NCBI GenBank assembly: GCA_029204225.1
Contig: CM055094.1
Location: 21,247,987 to 21,311,986 of the forward strand
Length of the DNA: 64,000 bases
From: Diphasiastrum complanatum
Taxonomy: Eukaryota > Streptophyta > Lycopodiopsida > Lycopodiales > Lycopodiaceae
Direction of reading: 5' to 3'
Of the stretch, positions 10,268-21,489 are shown one piece after another. The notes beneath the pieces were generated by a model. The model saw only the letters and a program-made list of their open reading frames with translations, made no database searches and had not been told where the DNA came from. The position numbers were made by a program, and so were the translations under genes. Numbering within the stretch: the stretch's first letter is position 1; each line of letters begins with the position of its first letter.

Positions 10268-11885
10268 AGAATCGAACTTGAGTGTACAAGCCCAACTCAA
10301 GTGCAGACACCAACTCACCACACATGGGAAGATCATTAAATTTTAATTTGAAGATAAACCAAAATTAAAAAAAAATGAAAAACTATTTCTCCTTAGAGGC
10401 ATTGTGGTCATCATCTAGACGAGCTGTGCTTGCTTGAATCAATAGAAACAAAGAAAATAATAATAACGAGTTTTTATCCTATTAATGCACCAATAATATA
10501 TAAATATAATTGAATCAAATGGGAAGATTATAATATTTATCGCTTCATTAAAACATTGATCTAATCATTTCAATGATTTCGTTCAAATTCGAATTCCAAT
10601 GATTTGTGAAGTGTGAATGAATGCAATGTAACTTGCATATGTTTGGAATATAGCATAGATTCATTATATGCTTTTTAACTATATGTTATTTAGTCGTGTA
10701 ACAAGGAATAAGCATTTTTATTAACAAATTTTCAATTTGTTTTTGGAAATCCTAGATTACAACATTTTAATATACTAACAAAAATGACTTAATTTGCATG
10801 AACAACTTTGAGTTTTGAAAATCCTAGATTACAGCTTCATTCAATCTTCAATTTTCCAAGCTCGTTCAAACTTCAATGAAATATAATTCAATCCAAAACC
10901 CATTCTCGAATCCTAGAACGATGTATTTTAAAAACTTTTGTAATGTGAAAGAGAGATCATTGAGCTAAAACATGACCCTGATTGCATTCGGAATTGCTTT
11001 CAAAAACTTATAAATTGTATTCATCAATGGAGATGTCTAGAGGACATGGTGTGAAAAATTGTCAACTAGTTTGGTTTTTTATTTGGCAATTTTGGAGGCC
11101 AAAATGAATCTCAAGTTCGAGTTAGTTTCATATTTGTAAATAAGGGCCTAAGTAGTGGTTTAACTACCTTTGGCAAGTAGATAAGTGGATGAGGTCGAGT
11201 TTGGACCCATTCTAATTGGCTAAATTTTGGTTCATTGCTTTCAAAAACTTATAAATTGTATTCATCAATGGTGATGTCTAGAGGACATGGTGTGAAAAAT
11301 TGTCAACTAGTTTGGTTTTTCATTTGGCAATTTTGGAGGCCAAAATGAATCTCAACTTCGAATTAGTTTCATATTTGTTATAAGGGCCTAAATAGTGGTT
11401 TAACTACCTCTGGCAAGTAGTTCAGTGGATGAGGTCGAGTTTGGACCCATTCTAATCGGCTAACTTTGGTACATTGCATCTAGACTAGATTTTCTAGGTT
11501 TTTGATAAAGTATCTAGAAGTTTCCAAATTAGGTCAACTTTGGGGCAAGTGGCCAAATGACATTTTGGAAGCTATAAAATAGTTGTACCTAAGTGGAGAA
11601 ATAATCATCAAAGTTTCTTTCTTTGTGGAGACTTCATCTCTTATGTCCATCTCATGTGACTTTCTCTATCTTGGTTTTCTATTAGTAGAATGTTGATTTT
11701 CTTGTAGATCTTGATGCCACACGAGTGAAGATTATAATATATATGATTTTGTTAAAAATCGATCTACAAACATTGCAATGATTTTTCTTCAAATTCAAAT
11801 TTAACGATCTTCCCATGTGTGGTGAGTTGGTGTATGCGCTTTTGTTGGGCTTGTACACTCAAGTTCGATTCTTTGTGATCCCTCG
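10268..11885. mobile_element. inverted-repeat-bounded element, copy 1
   Basis: The left arm (about 10,268-10,365: GAATCGAACTTGAGTGTAC ... CACACATGGGAAGATC) is the reverse complement of the right arm (about 11,775-11,880), over roughly 100 bp. The inside (about 1.4 kb) is AT-rich and holds two 242-bp tandem units. The structure resembles a foldback or non-autonomous TIR transposon. No transposase is visible and target-site duplications were not identified, because the flanks are also repetitive. Full copies lie at 35.2-36.8 and 58.6-60.5 kb, and one missing its right arm at 24.8-26.15 kb. Confidence 0.5.
10993..11466. repeat. 242-bp tandem repeat, 2 units
   Basis: Each unit begins ATTGCTTTCAAAAACTTATA and ends ACCCATTCTAATTGGCTA. 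There are two units here, two at 25.5 kb, two at 35.95 kb and three at 59.35 kb. Units within one element differ slightly from each other. Confidence 0.85.
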
Positions 11886-12012
11886 CCAACTGTGGTTTCA
11901 ATACTTTATTTGAAAGATTCTCATTTGAAATTTGCTTGGGACCCTTCTTATCTCCATCAGATATTTTTTTCAACGTTGATGCTAGGCCATACCACAGGGA
12001 AGTAGTTCATGT
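11764..12012 (-). CDS. ORF over the inverted-repeat right arm (unknown)
   Basis: Minus-strand open frame TTSLWYGLASTLKKISDGDK, then KGPKQISNENLSNKVLKP, ESNLSVQAQQKRIHQLTTHG and a KFEFEEKSLQCL end. The same frame is open at 36.72-36.93 and 60.37-60.57 kb. Because the other arm of the inverted repeat encodes the same ESNLSVQAQ peptide on the opposite strand, part of this is repeat-derived. The exact start is unclear: MKKISDG at 11,973 is the first ATG, and the open frame extends upstream of it. No family recognised. Confidence 0.35.
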
Positions 12013-12025
12013 GTGACTCCTCACT

Positions 12026-12705
<680 letters not shown>

Positions 12706-12857
12706 GCAGAGACAGGTGGGTAGAGGCAGGGGCTTGCATGATGGCGATACTGGGAAAGTCAGGCTGATATCACTACGACGTGAGAGGTTGCTCGCATGAT
12801 GGCGATTTCAAGAATGCAGGTCGTATGGAAGCAATCAAACATGACAGCAAATTACGC
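12706..12857 (-). pseudogene. H3-like 5' leader remnant, body missing
   Basis: GGCTTGCATGATGGCGATAC and the following TATCACTACGACGTGAGAG stretch match the leader found 90-280 bp upstream of the H3-like ATG at 28,796. Neither the histone body nor the TATA and G-box array remain. The sequence then switches at about 12,857 to gene M exon sequence. Confidence 0.7.
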
Positions 12858-12935
12858 AAAGTACTGCACTCAAAGACTTTCCAATCATGTCCTTGTCTTT
12901 CAGATTTTCATTGATGACTAAAGCTGCTCTGCAAA
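12858..12935 (-). pseudogene. gene M exon fragment
   Basis: Minus strand: acceptor TTATTTTGCAG, then AALVINENLKDKDMIGKSLS, matching the exon at 1-295. It is cut short at about 12,858, where H3-like leader sequence begins. This copy keeps the AG acceptor that is GG in the copy at 1-295. Confidence 0.55.
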
Positions 12936-13086
12936 ATAAAAATAAGATTTAGAAAAGAACAATTCACAACCATTGATGTGCTAGATAAAACAAAACACAT
13001 GAATAGTTTAAAACATAATCCTACTTGAAAGCATATAATCTTTTTTTCCGTTGACCCCCACTTGTTGAGAGCTCGTCAATACTTTC

Positions 13087-13634
13087 TTAAATAACTCTTT
13101 TTCGCTTATTGTTCAGTATTTTCTTCCGTAATGTGTTTACTTCTACATTTATTTGACAATATGAGGTACACAATGTTTGTACAATTAGTTTCATATTGTC
13201 AGTTTCTTGGTTGAGGTTTAATATAATATCTTGCAAACGAGAATCATCTATCATCAAGATTTCGTTTTCTTCTTCTGTTTGCAAAAAAAAGTTTCTTTTT
13301 CTCGGTAGTCAGTAAGCAAACCATTCAACATATTTTCCAAACAATGGATTTTTTTCATTGAATAACTAATGCCATAACTTTTCAATCTTTCACAATAACC
13401 CAATAGACTATTGTGTCCTTCACACAAAAACAGTATGAGTTGTGTGACCGATCTAAAATTTGGATGTTGCATTGAGCTTGGATCGATTGGATACAAATAT
13501 TCATCAACCCATAGATCACAATGTTTCCTGTCTTTTGTCCTTTGGTGAGCTGGTAAGGTGGATCTTTTCAGATTTTTTCTCGACAGTGGAGCATATTCTG
13601 TGTGAAGATCAATATGGAGATGATATTTAGACAT
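13087..13634 (-). pseudogene. gene M upstream exon (MSKYHLHIDL...), frameshifted
   Basis: From 13,634 leftwards: MSKYHLHIDLHTEYAPLSRK, HCDLWVDEYLYPIDPSS, SVTQLILFLCEGHNSLLG, then YREKETFF. After a one-base frame change in an A/T homopolymer (about 13,283) it continues EENEILMIDDSRLQDIILN and a heptad-like stretch NVEVNTLRKKILNNKRKR, a likely coiled coil. The copy at 30.0-30.5 kb has the same frame change, so it is inherited or a missed splice rather than a fresh error. A donor-like region follows before the exon at 12.9 kb. No family recognised. Confidence 0.5.
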
Positions 13635-13639
13635 CTTAA

Positions 13640-14105
13640 TAATCGATAGATTAATCTAGTAGAAAACCCACTTGTTATATATCTTGTAAGCTATTAAAAC
13701 TCGTCTTAATTATAAATTTTTTTTTTTTGGAAAAGTTCGAAATGACCTTGGCGCACTTTTTGATCCATCACACTCCATGTTTCTTGCTTTATATACAAAA
13801 TCAAAGCTTTGCAGTTATGAGCAAAATAAGCAAAATATTTTTTCAATAGATGTGTGTTGAAATTGCAAATTTTTGTATTGCAAAAGTTTGAGATAACCTT
13901 GCCGCTCCATTTGATCCAACACACTCCGTATTTTTTGAATTTCAAAAATTTAGATTCACGTTGACGCTCATTGTGATCCAAAATATTCAAAGTTTCTTGC
14001 CATGATTTGCAGATCGATAAGACTGTTTTTCTATGATGTGAACGCTTTAGTAGATGGAAAGAAAACTTTGATGTGCAATACGATTTGCATTTACATGAGA
14101 AGTCA
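13640..14105 (-). other. intron-like stretch with a threefold short repeat
   Basis: Between the gene M and U1 fragments. Three related segments of about 45 bp (near 13,733, 13,885 and 13,945) share GTTNGANATNACCTTG, a CGC run and TTTGATCCANCACACTCC. A 94-codon minus-strand frame here (13,706-13,990) follows these repeats and is not called a gene. The block is repeated at 19,290-19,750. Confidence 0.5.
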
Positions 14106-14107
14106 TG

Positions 14108-14600
14108 TTAGTTAATGGTAGAAAATAGAATCTTGAAGTATGGACCCCATGCGTTGCGGCTACCCAACTTCCAATTAACTACATACGTTACTAGTGAGGT
14201 CAAGTCATCGGAGTTGTGCGGGCAGACCAAAAACTCGGTCGGAGTTTTAAAATTCGACGATTTTCTCTCTCTTACATGGCATTTCTTAGACAGCCCTTTT
14301 GGGCCATGGAACTCCTCGAATGTAAACTCCATATCATTTGAGTCTGTTTCATCTGATGAAGCATGACGCTTCGCTTGTATCGATCCTTCGTCTGTGACAT
14401 AGAGTACATGGGTGTCTTTCTCGACGTAAGCTTCACTAGGTCGACCGTTTGGTGCTTTGCAGTTGGCCCTTGTGGAGAGAAAGAACTCTTTCTCTTTTGA
14501 GAAGCCGCTTGCATGGAATCTATTGCAATAGGCCTAGAAGTAGAGTTGGTATTCTTGGCTGGTTCTGAGGGAGTCTCCCAAGCTTTTATCTGCTAGCATC
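14108..14600 (-). pseudogene. U1 family C-terminal part
   Basis: One continuous minus-strand frame: SLGDSLRTSQEYQLYF, then a TAG where the 45.96-kb copy has CAG (Gln), AYCNRFHASGFSKEKEF, ANCKAPNGRPSEAYVEKDTH, VLYVTDEGSIQAKRHASSDE, TDSNDMEFTFEEFHGPKGLS, TPTEFLVCPHNSDDLTSLV, ending KILFSTIN. An acidic Ser/Asp stretch precedes a basic one. This is the longest visible C-terminus of the family; the 19.75-19.91-kb copy keeps only its last third. No known domain recognised. Confidence 0.5.
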
Positions 14601-14639
14601 AAGTGGTCTCAAAATCGAGGTCAGTGGCTCAACTGCTGC

Positions 14640-15140
14640 AAAGTGACATCTATCAGAAGATAGCCCAATAACTGGAGGTTTGCTTGTTCTTGATATAGTC
14701 ATGGAGGCAGTTGGAAGCAAACTGGGCACAGTCACAAAGGTTCTGATCGTGTAGTTTAGAATCAGCCATAATGTGGAATAGTTTCATGGGGATACGCGTG
14801 AACTTGGACCTATAGCCCTATGTATATTTCGTTAGATAGGCACACGGAACAGCTAAGGACTTATCATTTATGACCTCGATACGGTAACCATCTTTTTTTT
14901 CCCATTTGTCCACTGAGGGGTATATGTATTTGAAGTATGCTGTGGATTCAATCTTTTTGAGGGTCCTGTTGACTATGTTTGGTCCCCTAGGGAAGCCAAA
15001 TGTATTGAGGTCAGCCCCAGAAATAGGGATAGTATAAACAAAATTTTGGTTAGGAGGTAACATGACTTGGAAAATCTGTCGGTGTGGTTATAGGCAATAT
15101 GCAATAGAAATGGGCTCTGATAGCCACTGAAAAGAGGAAG
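14640..15140 (-). pseudogene. U1 family central part
   Basis: Minus strand from 15,063: MLPPNQNFVYTIPISGADLN, PNIVNRTLKKIESTAYFKY, KKDGYRIEVINDKSLA, a stop (TAG about 14,820) where other copies read on, then PMKLFHIMADSKLHDQNL and DYIKNKQTSSYWAIF. A TAA directly precedes the PHRQIFQ lead-in, so the N-terminal Ser/Asp-rich part (15,240-15,140) is in another frame or exon. Confidence 0.5.
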
Positions 15141-15600
15141 TTGGAACTCTATGTGGCTCAAGAACTAGTGTGCCTCCTGGTACCAAGTGTTCATCTCAGA
15201 GATATCGAGGCTTTCCATGGTGATGTCAATTATGTCTTGAGTTGGGTCATCAGAACTGGAAGATGTTGTGGCAGACAGGTTCTGGACTCGGCTGATGACT
15301 CTGTTGAAGGTTCGGCTCTGGTAATAGACAAGTGGAGTCTCGGCTCGGTCGACTGTGGAGGGCTTCGGATCGGTCGTCTTTGGATGGACTCGGCTCAGTC
15401 AACTTTGTATGCAGAGTATGGATGCTCAGCTCAATCCACAGTGAATGCAGAGTATGGAGGCTCGGCTTGGTCCACATTGATTGCAGAGCATGGGGGCTAG
15501 GCTCTCTGAGCAGTGTATGTAGAGTATTGCTTGGCAGTGTATGGAGACTAGAAATTTGTGGAAAACTTTGGAGCGATGTTGCTCTGATAGGATGTGGAAA
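15140..15600 (-). other. U1 5' region with 36-bp minisatellite
   Basis: On the minus strand this region contains the Ser-rich start (SSSSDDPTQDRIDITMESLD) and, upstream of it, the minisatellite at about 15,390-15,500. The plus-strand frame over the minisatellite reads STLYAEYGCSAQ, STVNAEYGGSAW, STLIAEHGGL, a 12-residue period. Which strand, if any, is coding is unclear. The sequence TCCTATCAGAGC (minus strand, about 15,580) resembles a tRNA-Met primer-binding site, but no LTR pair confirms it. Confidence 0.5.
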
Positions 15601-15689
15601 CGATGATTATTGCATGATGATTAAACTGATCTTGTATGAATGATTTGAAGAGACATATTTATGTGCATATGATTCCTTGTGGTTCAGGT

Positions 15690-16060
15690 TAGGTCGTAAT
15701 TTAAAAAATATTTTTCTTGATACCAGAATTGTAATTTAAAACACTTTTAATATTTTTAAAAAAAAATTAAAAACTTTTGTTCTAATAAGCAAATTTTTTT
15801 TTTTAGTTACTCTAATGGTTGTGTCCAATGATTTTATTTTGAATAGTATTATTATTTCATATAAGCTAATGTGCAATTATTAATAAAAATCAATTAACAG
15901 AATTTTAGTAGCTTGATTAATTTTCTTGCAAAATACAACATTTTTTTTAGCATTACAATATCTTTATTTGAAGCATTTTAAATATGGGTATTTTTTATAT
16001 AAAATCAAAAAAAAAATTCGTCTCCATGTCATTTCTTTTTTTTGGGATCATCGCGTTTCA
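15690..16060. other. AT-rich block, copy of 2.2-2.6 kb
   Basis: Joined at about 15,688 (GGTTAGGTCGTAATTT) to a copia leader fragment. No gene. The same join, inverted, is seen at about 43,945, so the chimera was duplicated after it formed. Confidence 0.65.
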
Positions 16061-16640
16061 TTATGAACAATCTTAGTAAATTCTTCCCTAGTGCATCCTT
16101 CCAAAATTAGATGAATGGCTTTTTTGTTTGACTACACAAGCTCGCCAGAGATGTTGTCAAGTCACGCATACTTCTTTTTTTTATGCCAGTACATGATTGA
16201 TTTGCTGCAAACCCTTCTGCTAAACTCCTTGCCAACTTAGGAGGCTGAAAACATCATAGAGATTGAATGCCTCCTCCAAAACTCAAATGAAAGGCCTGGT
16301 TCTTTCAGCCTAAACATCCCTAGTTCGGTGGTTTCTGGACAAAATATGGGAAAAAGAAAGAAGTATACATGATATAAAGGAAAGGAAGGACAAGGCAGTG
16401 GTGGAAAAGAAGACTTACTGGCTAAAAGACTGAACTTTTACAGGTATTAACTAGCTCGCAGGATGACGAGGATCTGCATAGAAGAACTCTCACTAGGAAT
16501 ATGGTGGATCGACTACAGCTCAGCACGCGCAAGGACAAGGCAAAGATATTTTTACATTTACGCTACTATAATAGAATGTTTGAGACCATTCATGTGAGAC
16601 ACTTTTACACTCGTATTTTATTACAATCTTTGGCCTTATA
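16060..16640 (-). pseudogene. gene N copy 2 with deletion
   Basis: Carries the TATA (GTATATAAGG near 16,635-16,645, minus strand), leader and donor (CAGTAAGTC near 16,415) of gene N. The acceptor exon has lost about 60 bp between LRRR-encoding sequence and the FEFW codons. The right edge at about 16,645 joins the inverted retroelement block. Confidence 0.45.
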
Positions 16641-17990
16641 TACACAAGTCCTTCCATAATATTGTGTTTGCTTTCTCATACTTATCTAACATCAAAAGTG
16701 AATGGTACTTTCTGTTTGATGTTTTTTGCAATTTTGAAATTGAAAATCTATCTTTATGTTCTTGCTCAGCATGATGCCCAAGTTTGTTGGCAAGCAGTAG
16801 CTTCTAGTTCATCAAAAAATAGATTTTTTATCTTATTATTTTTTGGCTTTTCATTCTTAGGCTTTTGGGCTGATTGGCTGGCATACTCTTCCGTGAGGCA
16901 ATCACAGTGCTATCGTAGGCTTTAGCTACTCGGATAGCATCTTTCAATATGGAGGACATTCCATTTACACTCCTTTTGGTAGTCGGCTGACAATCCATAC
17001 TATGAATTGCCACTGTGCCAATTTCCAATCAAGTGACCCTGAAGTGATTATTAGAAGCCTTTTTCAAATGGAAAAAAAATAGCATACACCTCTAAAAGGA
17101 TATGGTTGCTAGGTCTACAAAGTACTCAACAAAAATCGCTTTTTTTTTTAAGGCTTTCAATTGCCTTAACCCAAAAAAGTAAATAGGGAAAAAGCAATGG
17201 CAAACCTGAATGCAATAAAGGAACTTCCAAAATCCCTATTCAAGAGCAAAAAATCCAAAATTCCCCCCCGCCCCCCAATTAATATAACTAGTAACATTAT
17301 TCTCAAAGCATCTACAATGAGCTACAAACAACACTTGGAGAGTAAATAATCAGGAATCTGTCAAATACTCTTGCATCTAGTATTTGGAAAGTTAGACATA
17401 ATGATAGTATCATAAGAATGAATTAGAGAAGCTTGTGAAGCCATCCAGAGGTGTGTTGTTGTTTTATTATTTGCCTAGATACATATCAAGCTACCCCAAG
17501 TTACCACGGACCTATTATATGAGTTAAACACAGGTCTATATGAGGCAAGGTGTATATATTGCAAAAAGCGAAAAGGAAGGTCTCCCCTTTTATCATATTT
17601 GGACAGATGTGTACAACCGGTAATTGGGTTAAAGATAATTGTAATATTCAGAAAGTTCACCAAATTACATGTGTTGTCGTTTCCGTCTATCTCAAGGTAT
17701 TCCAGGGGATAGATCCAAAAAGGATATTCAGGAGTAACCTAATTCTTTGCTTGCTGGTTTTTTGAGTTTGTAATGCAATTTCAAGCTGAAATTTTCAGCA
17801 CACAAGGCTTGTAGGAGGGCGAGTTCCTGCATCCATCTAATGTGTGGTTTCGACACATTTTGGTGCTGATTTTTTAGATTTGATACTTGCTGTTTTTTGT
17901 GTCTTTTAGGGCACATTTAGGGTTTGAAAAAGTTTATCTTCTTGGCTGGTTTTTATGGCAAGAGATTTGAGCCCACCTATATATATATAT
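16641..17990 (-). mobile_element. inverted, internally deleted copy of the 47-49.7-kb retroelement block
   Basis: On the minus strand this block repeats pieces of 47.04-49.69 kb: the MEIGTVAIHSMDCQPTTKRS frame (17,028-16,828), the RT-like tail with HLSKYDKRGDLPFRFLQYIH (17,663-17,475), and QELALLQALCAENFSLKLHY (17,916-17,728). Most of the reverse-transcriptase core and the gypsy protease part are missing. It is a broken remnant. Confidence 0.6.
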
Positions 17991-18415
17991 ATAGATCTCT
18001 AGGTCCACTCAAGCCTACGTGGCACAGGGCCCAGTTGACTTTACATACAAGGTTATGGTAGGCCTACATGGCTTGCCACATGGCAACCCTCAAGCCTGCA
18101 TGATTTGCCATGTGGTAGACCTACGTGGCTTGCCATGTAGTAGTGTGCGATAGGCTTCGCAAATAGCAGACCACGTAGGCAGAGCCTGGTTGGCTTGCCA
18201 GCCTATGATGGGCCTACGTGGCTTGCCATGTGGCTAGCCCCAAGCCTGCATGATTTGTCACATGGTAGTCATACGTGACTTGACACGTGGGCACCTATGA
18301 CAGCCTTGGTCAATCGCATGCCTATGTGGCCTGCTACACAAGTCTATGGTAGGCCATGTGATAAACCACACAAGCCTATGGTAGGACTATGTGGTTGTAG
18401 TTGTAGCCTCAACTC
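17985..18415. repeat. GCCTACGTGG satellite block
   Basis: Begins with a (TA)n stretch and AGATCTCTAGGTCCACTCAAG, then units of the CAAGCCTAYRTGG and GGCTTGCCACATGG type. It ends with a jump (about 18,415) to sequence preceding a G-box array; no H3-like body lies between. Confidence 0.8.
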
Positions 18416-18489
18416 GTCGTATGTTGACCTTTCTAAAATCCCTGGAATCACCGGCCATTGTACAATCCCCCGGAATGGACTGATATAGG

Positions 18490-18870
18490 AGAAAAAAGTT
18501 GGCACTTGTGAATCCCAGCGACACGTGGCCCAGTCAGTAGCTGACATGTGGAACCACACATTTGTATATGCATGTCTGAAACTGCACGTCTGGATCAACA
18601 CGTGTGGGATCCCACATGTGGACACGTGGCCGAATGGATCAGCGACATGTGTTCTTGCACGTATCGGCTCGCACGTGTGGTCACGTGGCCCAATCAGTAC
18701 CTGACATGTGGGACCACACTTCTGTATCCGCATGTGTGAAAGTTGCACATGTGGCCATGTGGTCGAATGGTTTGGTGACGTGTGTTCTGGCACGTGTTAG
18801 CTCACACGTGTGGGCACGTGGCCGAATGGCAGATTGACGTGTATTGTAGCACGTGTGGACGGTTGTATTA
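18490..18870. promoter_or_regulatory. G-box array without its H3-like gene
   Basis: Nine exact CACGTG motifs in about 370 bp, with further CATGTG and ACGTG variants. The TATA found beside the other arrays is changed here to TGATATAGG (about 18,481-18,489, plus strand), and no H3-like frame follows, so this array is probably inactive for that gene. ATAGATCTGATCCG and a GCTATATAAATG stretch (about 18,934) follow on the right. Confidence 0.6.
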
Positions 18871-18944
18871 CGCGCCATAGATCTGATCCGTTGTTGGATC
18901 GACGAGTGTACGGCTTGGGTTTTATTGGTTTTAGCTATATAAAT

Positions 18945-19165
18945 GTTGTTTGGTCAATTAAAACATTTTGCTAAGTTTTGGATTTTCACTCCCTGTAGCT
19001 CATGGTGTGCGAACCAAATACCATTCCACCTTAAAATCACCTATTCTAGGAACATTGAGTGGTGTGTCGCTCATATGATTCTTAATTATTTCAAGATATT
19101 CTGTTTTACTAAAAATCCAAAACAGAATTTTATGATCTTCTTTAAAACTTGTTTGAAACTTGTTT
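18945..19165 (-). pseudogene. gene M last exon, copy
   Basis: Minus strand: EDHKILFWIFSKTEYLEII, KNHMSDTPLNVPRIGDFK, VEWYLVRTP, then TGA. The sister copy at 29.6-29.8 kb reads RATGSDN at this point, so this one is prematurely stopped. The left boundary toward the G-box array is the same in all copies. Confidence 0.55.
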
Positions 19166-19915
19166 CTTGTCTTTCGTCCTTTGGTGAGCTGGTAAGGTGG
19201 ATCCTTTTAGATTTTTTCTCGACAGTGGAGCATATTCTGTGGGAAGATCAATATGGAGATGATATTTAGACATCTTAATAATCGATAGATTAATCTAGTA
19301 GAAAACCCACTTGTTATATATCTTGTAAGCTATTAAAACTCGTCTTAATTATAAATTTTTTTTTTTTGGAAAAGTTCGAAATGACCTTGGCGCGCTTTTT
19401 GATCCATCACACTCCATGTTTCTTGCTTTATATGCAAAATCAAAGCTTTGCAGTTATGAGCAAAATAAGCAAAATATTTTTTCAATAGATGTGTGTTGAA
19501 ATTGCAAATTTTTGTATTGCAAAAGTTTGAGATAACCTTGCCGCTCCATTTGATCCAACACACTCCGTATTTTTTGAATTTCAAAAATTTAGATTCACGT
19601 TGGCGCTCATTGATCCAAAATATTCAAAGTTTCTTGCCATGATTTGCAGATCGATAAGACTGTTTTTCTATGATGTGAACGCTTTAGTAGATGGAAAGAA
19701 AACTTTGATGTGCACTACGATTTGCATTTACATGAGAAGTCATGTTAGTTAATGGTAGAAAATAGAATCTTGAAGTATGGACCCCATGCGTTGCGGCTAC
19801 CCAACTTCCAATTAACTACATACGTTACTAGTGAGGTCAAGTCATCGGAGTTGTGCGGGCAGACCAAAAACTTGGTCGGAGTTTTAAAATTCGGTCGGAG
19901 TTTTAAAATTCAAGT
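19165..19915 (-). pseudogene. gene M/U1 fragments joined by intron-like sequence
   Basis: Contains the MSKYHLHIDL start (about 19,269 leftwards, cut after some 35 codons), the threefold short-repeat block (19,290-19,750) and the U1 C-terminal end (about 19,750-19,890, PTKFLVCPHNSDDLTSLV-type). A 20-bp duplication GGTCGGAGTTTTAAAATTC lies at about 19,874-19,911, just before the minisatellite. Confidence 0.45.
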
Positions 19916-20120
19916 TTTGATGGACTCGGCTCAGTCAACTTTGTATGCAGAGTATGGATGCTCAGCTCGTTCTACAGCGAATGCAGAGTATGTACGCTCA
20001 GCTCGGTCCACGATGATTGTAGAGTATGGGGGCGCGGCTCTATGAGCAGTGTATGTAGAGTATTGCTTGGCAGTGTGTGGAGAATAGAAATTTGTGGAAA
20101 ATTTTGGAGCAATGTCTCTC
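19915..20120. repeat. 36-bp minisatellite, copy
   Basis: Three to four units of the CTCGGCTCGGTCCAC / ATGCAGAGTATGG type, reading STLYAEYGCSAR, STANAEYVRSAR, STMIVEYGGAAL on the plus strand. The 12-residue period is kept although individual residues change. Confidence 0.8.
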
Positions 20121-20304
20121 TGATAGGATGTGGAAACGATGATGTTTCTTCGCGATAACGTACTAGTAGAGAGATTTCAACCCAAATAGGTGTTGAATGT
20201 GTACTTTTGACAAGCTCCAGTAGCACTAACCCTCAGCATTCTCGTGCTAGTTTTGACGATTTTTGTGTAATGTAGTTAGTCTCGGCAGCTTAGGGTTTTT
20301 GAAA

Positions 20305-20397
20305 ATGGATGATGATGGCACTCTGGATCTGTGGTGGATGTATGTAGATGGTGTCCAAGGATGCGAAGGAGTAACCAAGCATGGTCGTAGCAAATGA
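20305..20397 (+). pseudogene. S1 small ORF copy, truncated
   Basis: Reads MDDDGTLDLWWMYVDGVQGC, then EGVTKHGRSK and TGA; the 31.04-kb copy continues past this point. Confidence 0.35.
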
Positions 20398-20459
20398 TAG
20401 ATTGCCACTAATCGATCCTTTGAAGCTATAGCTTTTCAAAGCTTCTGAATTCCATTTCC

Positions 20460-20642
20460 ATGCCTGAAGAAGGAAGTGCCAGCATGAAATCTTCTCCTAT
20501 CAGAGTTTGTTTTCATTTCCTAAAAAGCATGCATGGTAGCATGGCAGTAAAGCGTGATATTGTGAATTTTTGTAATGTTCTGCAACATTTGCTTACATAC
20601 ATAGCTACACCAAATGAGAAAATTAAGGACCTAGATTCTTAA
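20460..20642 (+). CDS. S2 small ORF, unknown
   Basis: ATG 20460 reads MPEEGSASMKSSPIRVCFHF, LKSMHGSMAVKRDIVNFCN, VLQHLLTYIATPNEKIKDLD, stop. Full-length copies lie at 31,204 and 39,773 with two to four substitutions; those at 50.55, 52.20 and 54.36 kb are cut after about 35 codons. It follows S1 and the minisatellite in the same order each time. It could be one spliced gene with S1. No family recognised. Confidence 0.35.
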   Translation: MPEEGSASMKSSPIRVCFHFLKSMHGSMAVKRDIVNFCNVLQHLLTYIATPNEKIKDLDS

Positions 20643-21489
20643 AGAGTTTTATGAGGTTGAAGTTCTAGTATTTCCACAAATCAACTTCCTCTGAAAGTTT
20701 CTTTTTTGTGGAAATGATGCTATTTATACCAAGTGTAGGCTAATTTATAATGGCAAAGATCGAGTTCACAGCTCGCCATGATTATGATCATTTGCAAGTT
20801 GCCTATTATAAGCAAATTGTGCTGCACTTTCGTGTTATCTTAGAACATTTGAATGTAGCTTGTGATATTATTGGTTCGATATTCTAGTAGCTTTTTTGCA
20901 CCATTTAAGGTAAGAGAAAGAGAGCACAATCAGATAATGATGCAATAGGTTCTAGAAAAATGTAGATTTGTTGTTCCGGTATCTCCAATTTCTAGGAATT
21001 TGGGCATGAAGACAATCCGGCTCGAATCATACACAATTGATGAGTGTTTGCCATCTTGTTTGCATGTATGTGATGATTTTTGTTGTTTAATTATATCGAT
21101 GTCGATTGACACTATAATAGCTTCGTGGTTGTCATTCGTAATATTAAAATTTTTTTTTCACCTTATCTTGGGGCAAGTTCACAAATAGCAAGGTAACAAA
21201 TTGGGACTCGGCAAGAACTCACTCCAAATGACTTTTTGAGCTTCACTAACTTGTTCTCATGAATTTATCATTGTGTCTAACTTGCCATATACCAGTTTTA
21301 TAAGTATTTGCTTGATCCTTTACTCTTAAATGCACCATAATGGTACCCCACTTTGCAGGTGCCATAGTCCTAGAGCTCTAAAATTAACAATGTATACACA
21401 TGTATAGAAGTTTTCAAGACATACTGATGTTTTTGAATCCACTTGTCTTTAAGCTTAAACATGTTCTTTGTAGTTCCTGAAGAAGTCTT
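20643..21489. other. spacer blocks, no gene seen
   Basis: Copies of the 3.24-kb spacer (to about 20,930) and of the 6.19-kb spacer (about 21,075-21,345). The pieces at 20,930-21,075 and 21,346-21,489 have no other copy that I noticed. The end joins copia protease sequence at about 21,490. Confidence 0.5.

Noticed and set aside
10268-10300. GAATCGAACTTGAG as a possible tRNA T-arm
   Set aside because: No acceptor, D or anticodon arm could be formed around it.
14115-14366. Plus-strand ORF of 83 codons
   Set aside because: It is the shadow of the better-supported minus-strand U1 C-terminal frame.
18344-18878. Overlapping 60-150-codon ORFs on both strands of the G-box arrays
   Set aside because: The CACGTG-rich repeat is nearly self-complementary and stop-poor, so both strands stay open; no protein-like composition.
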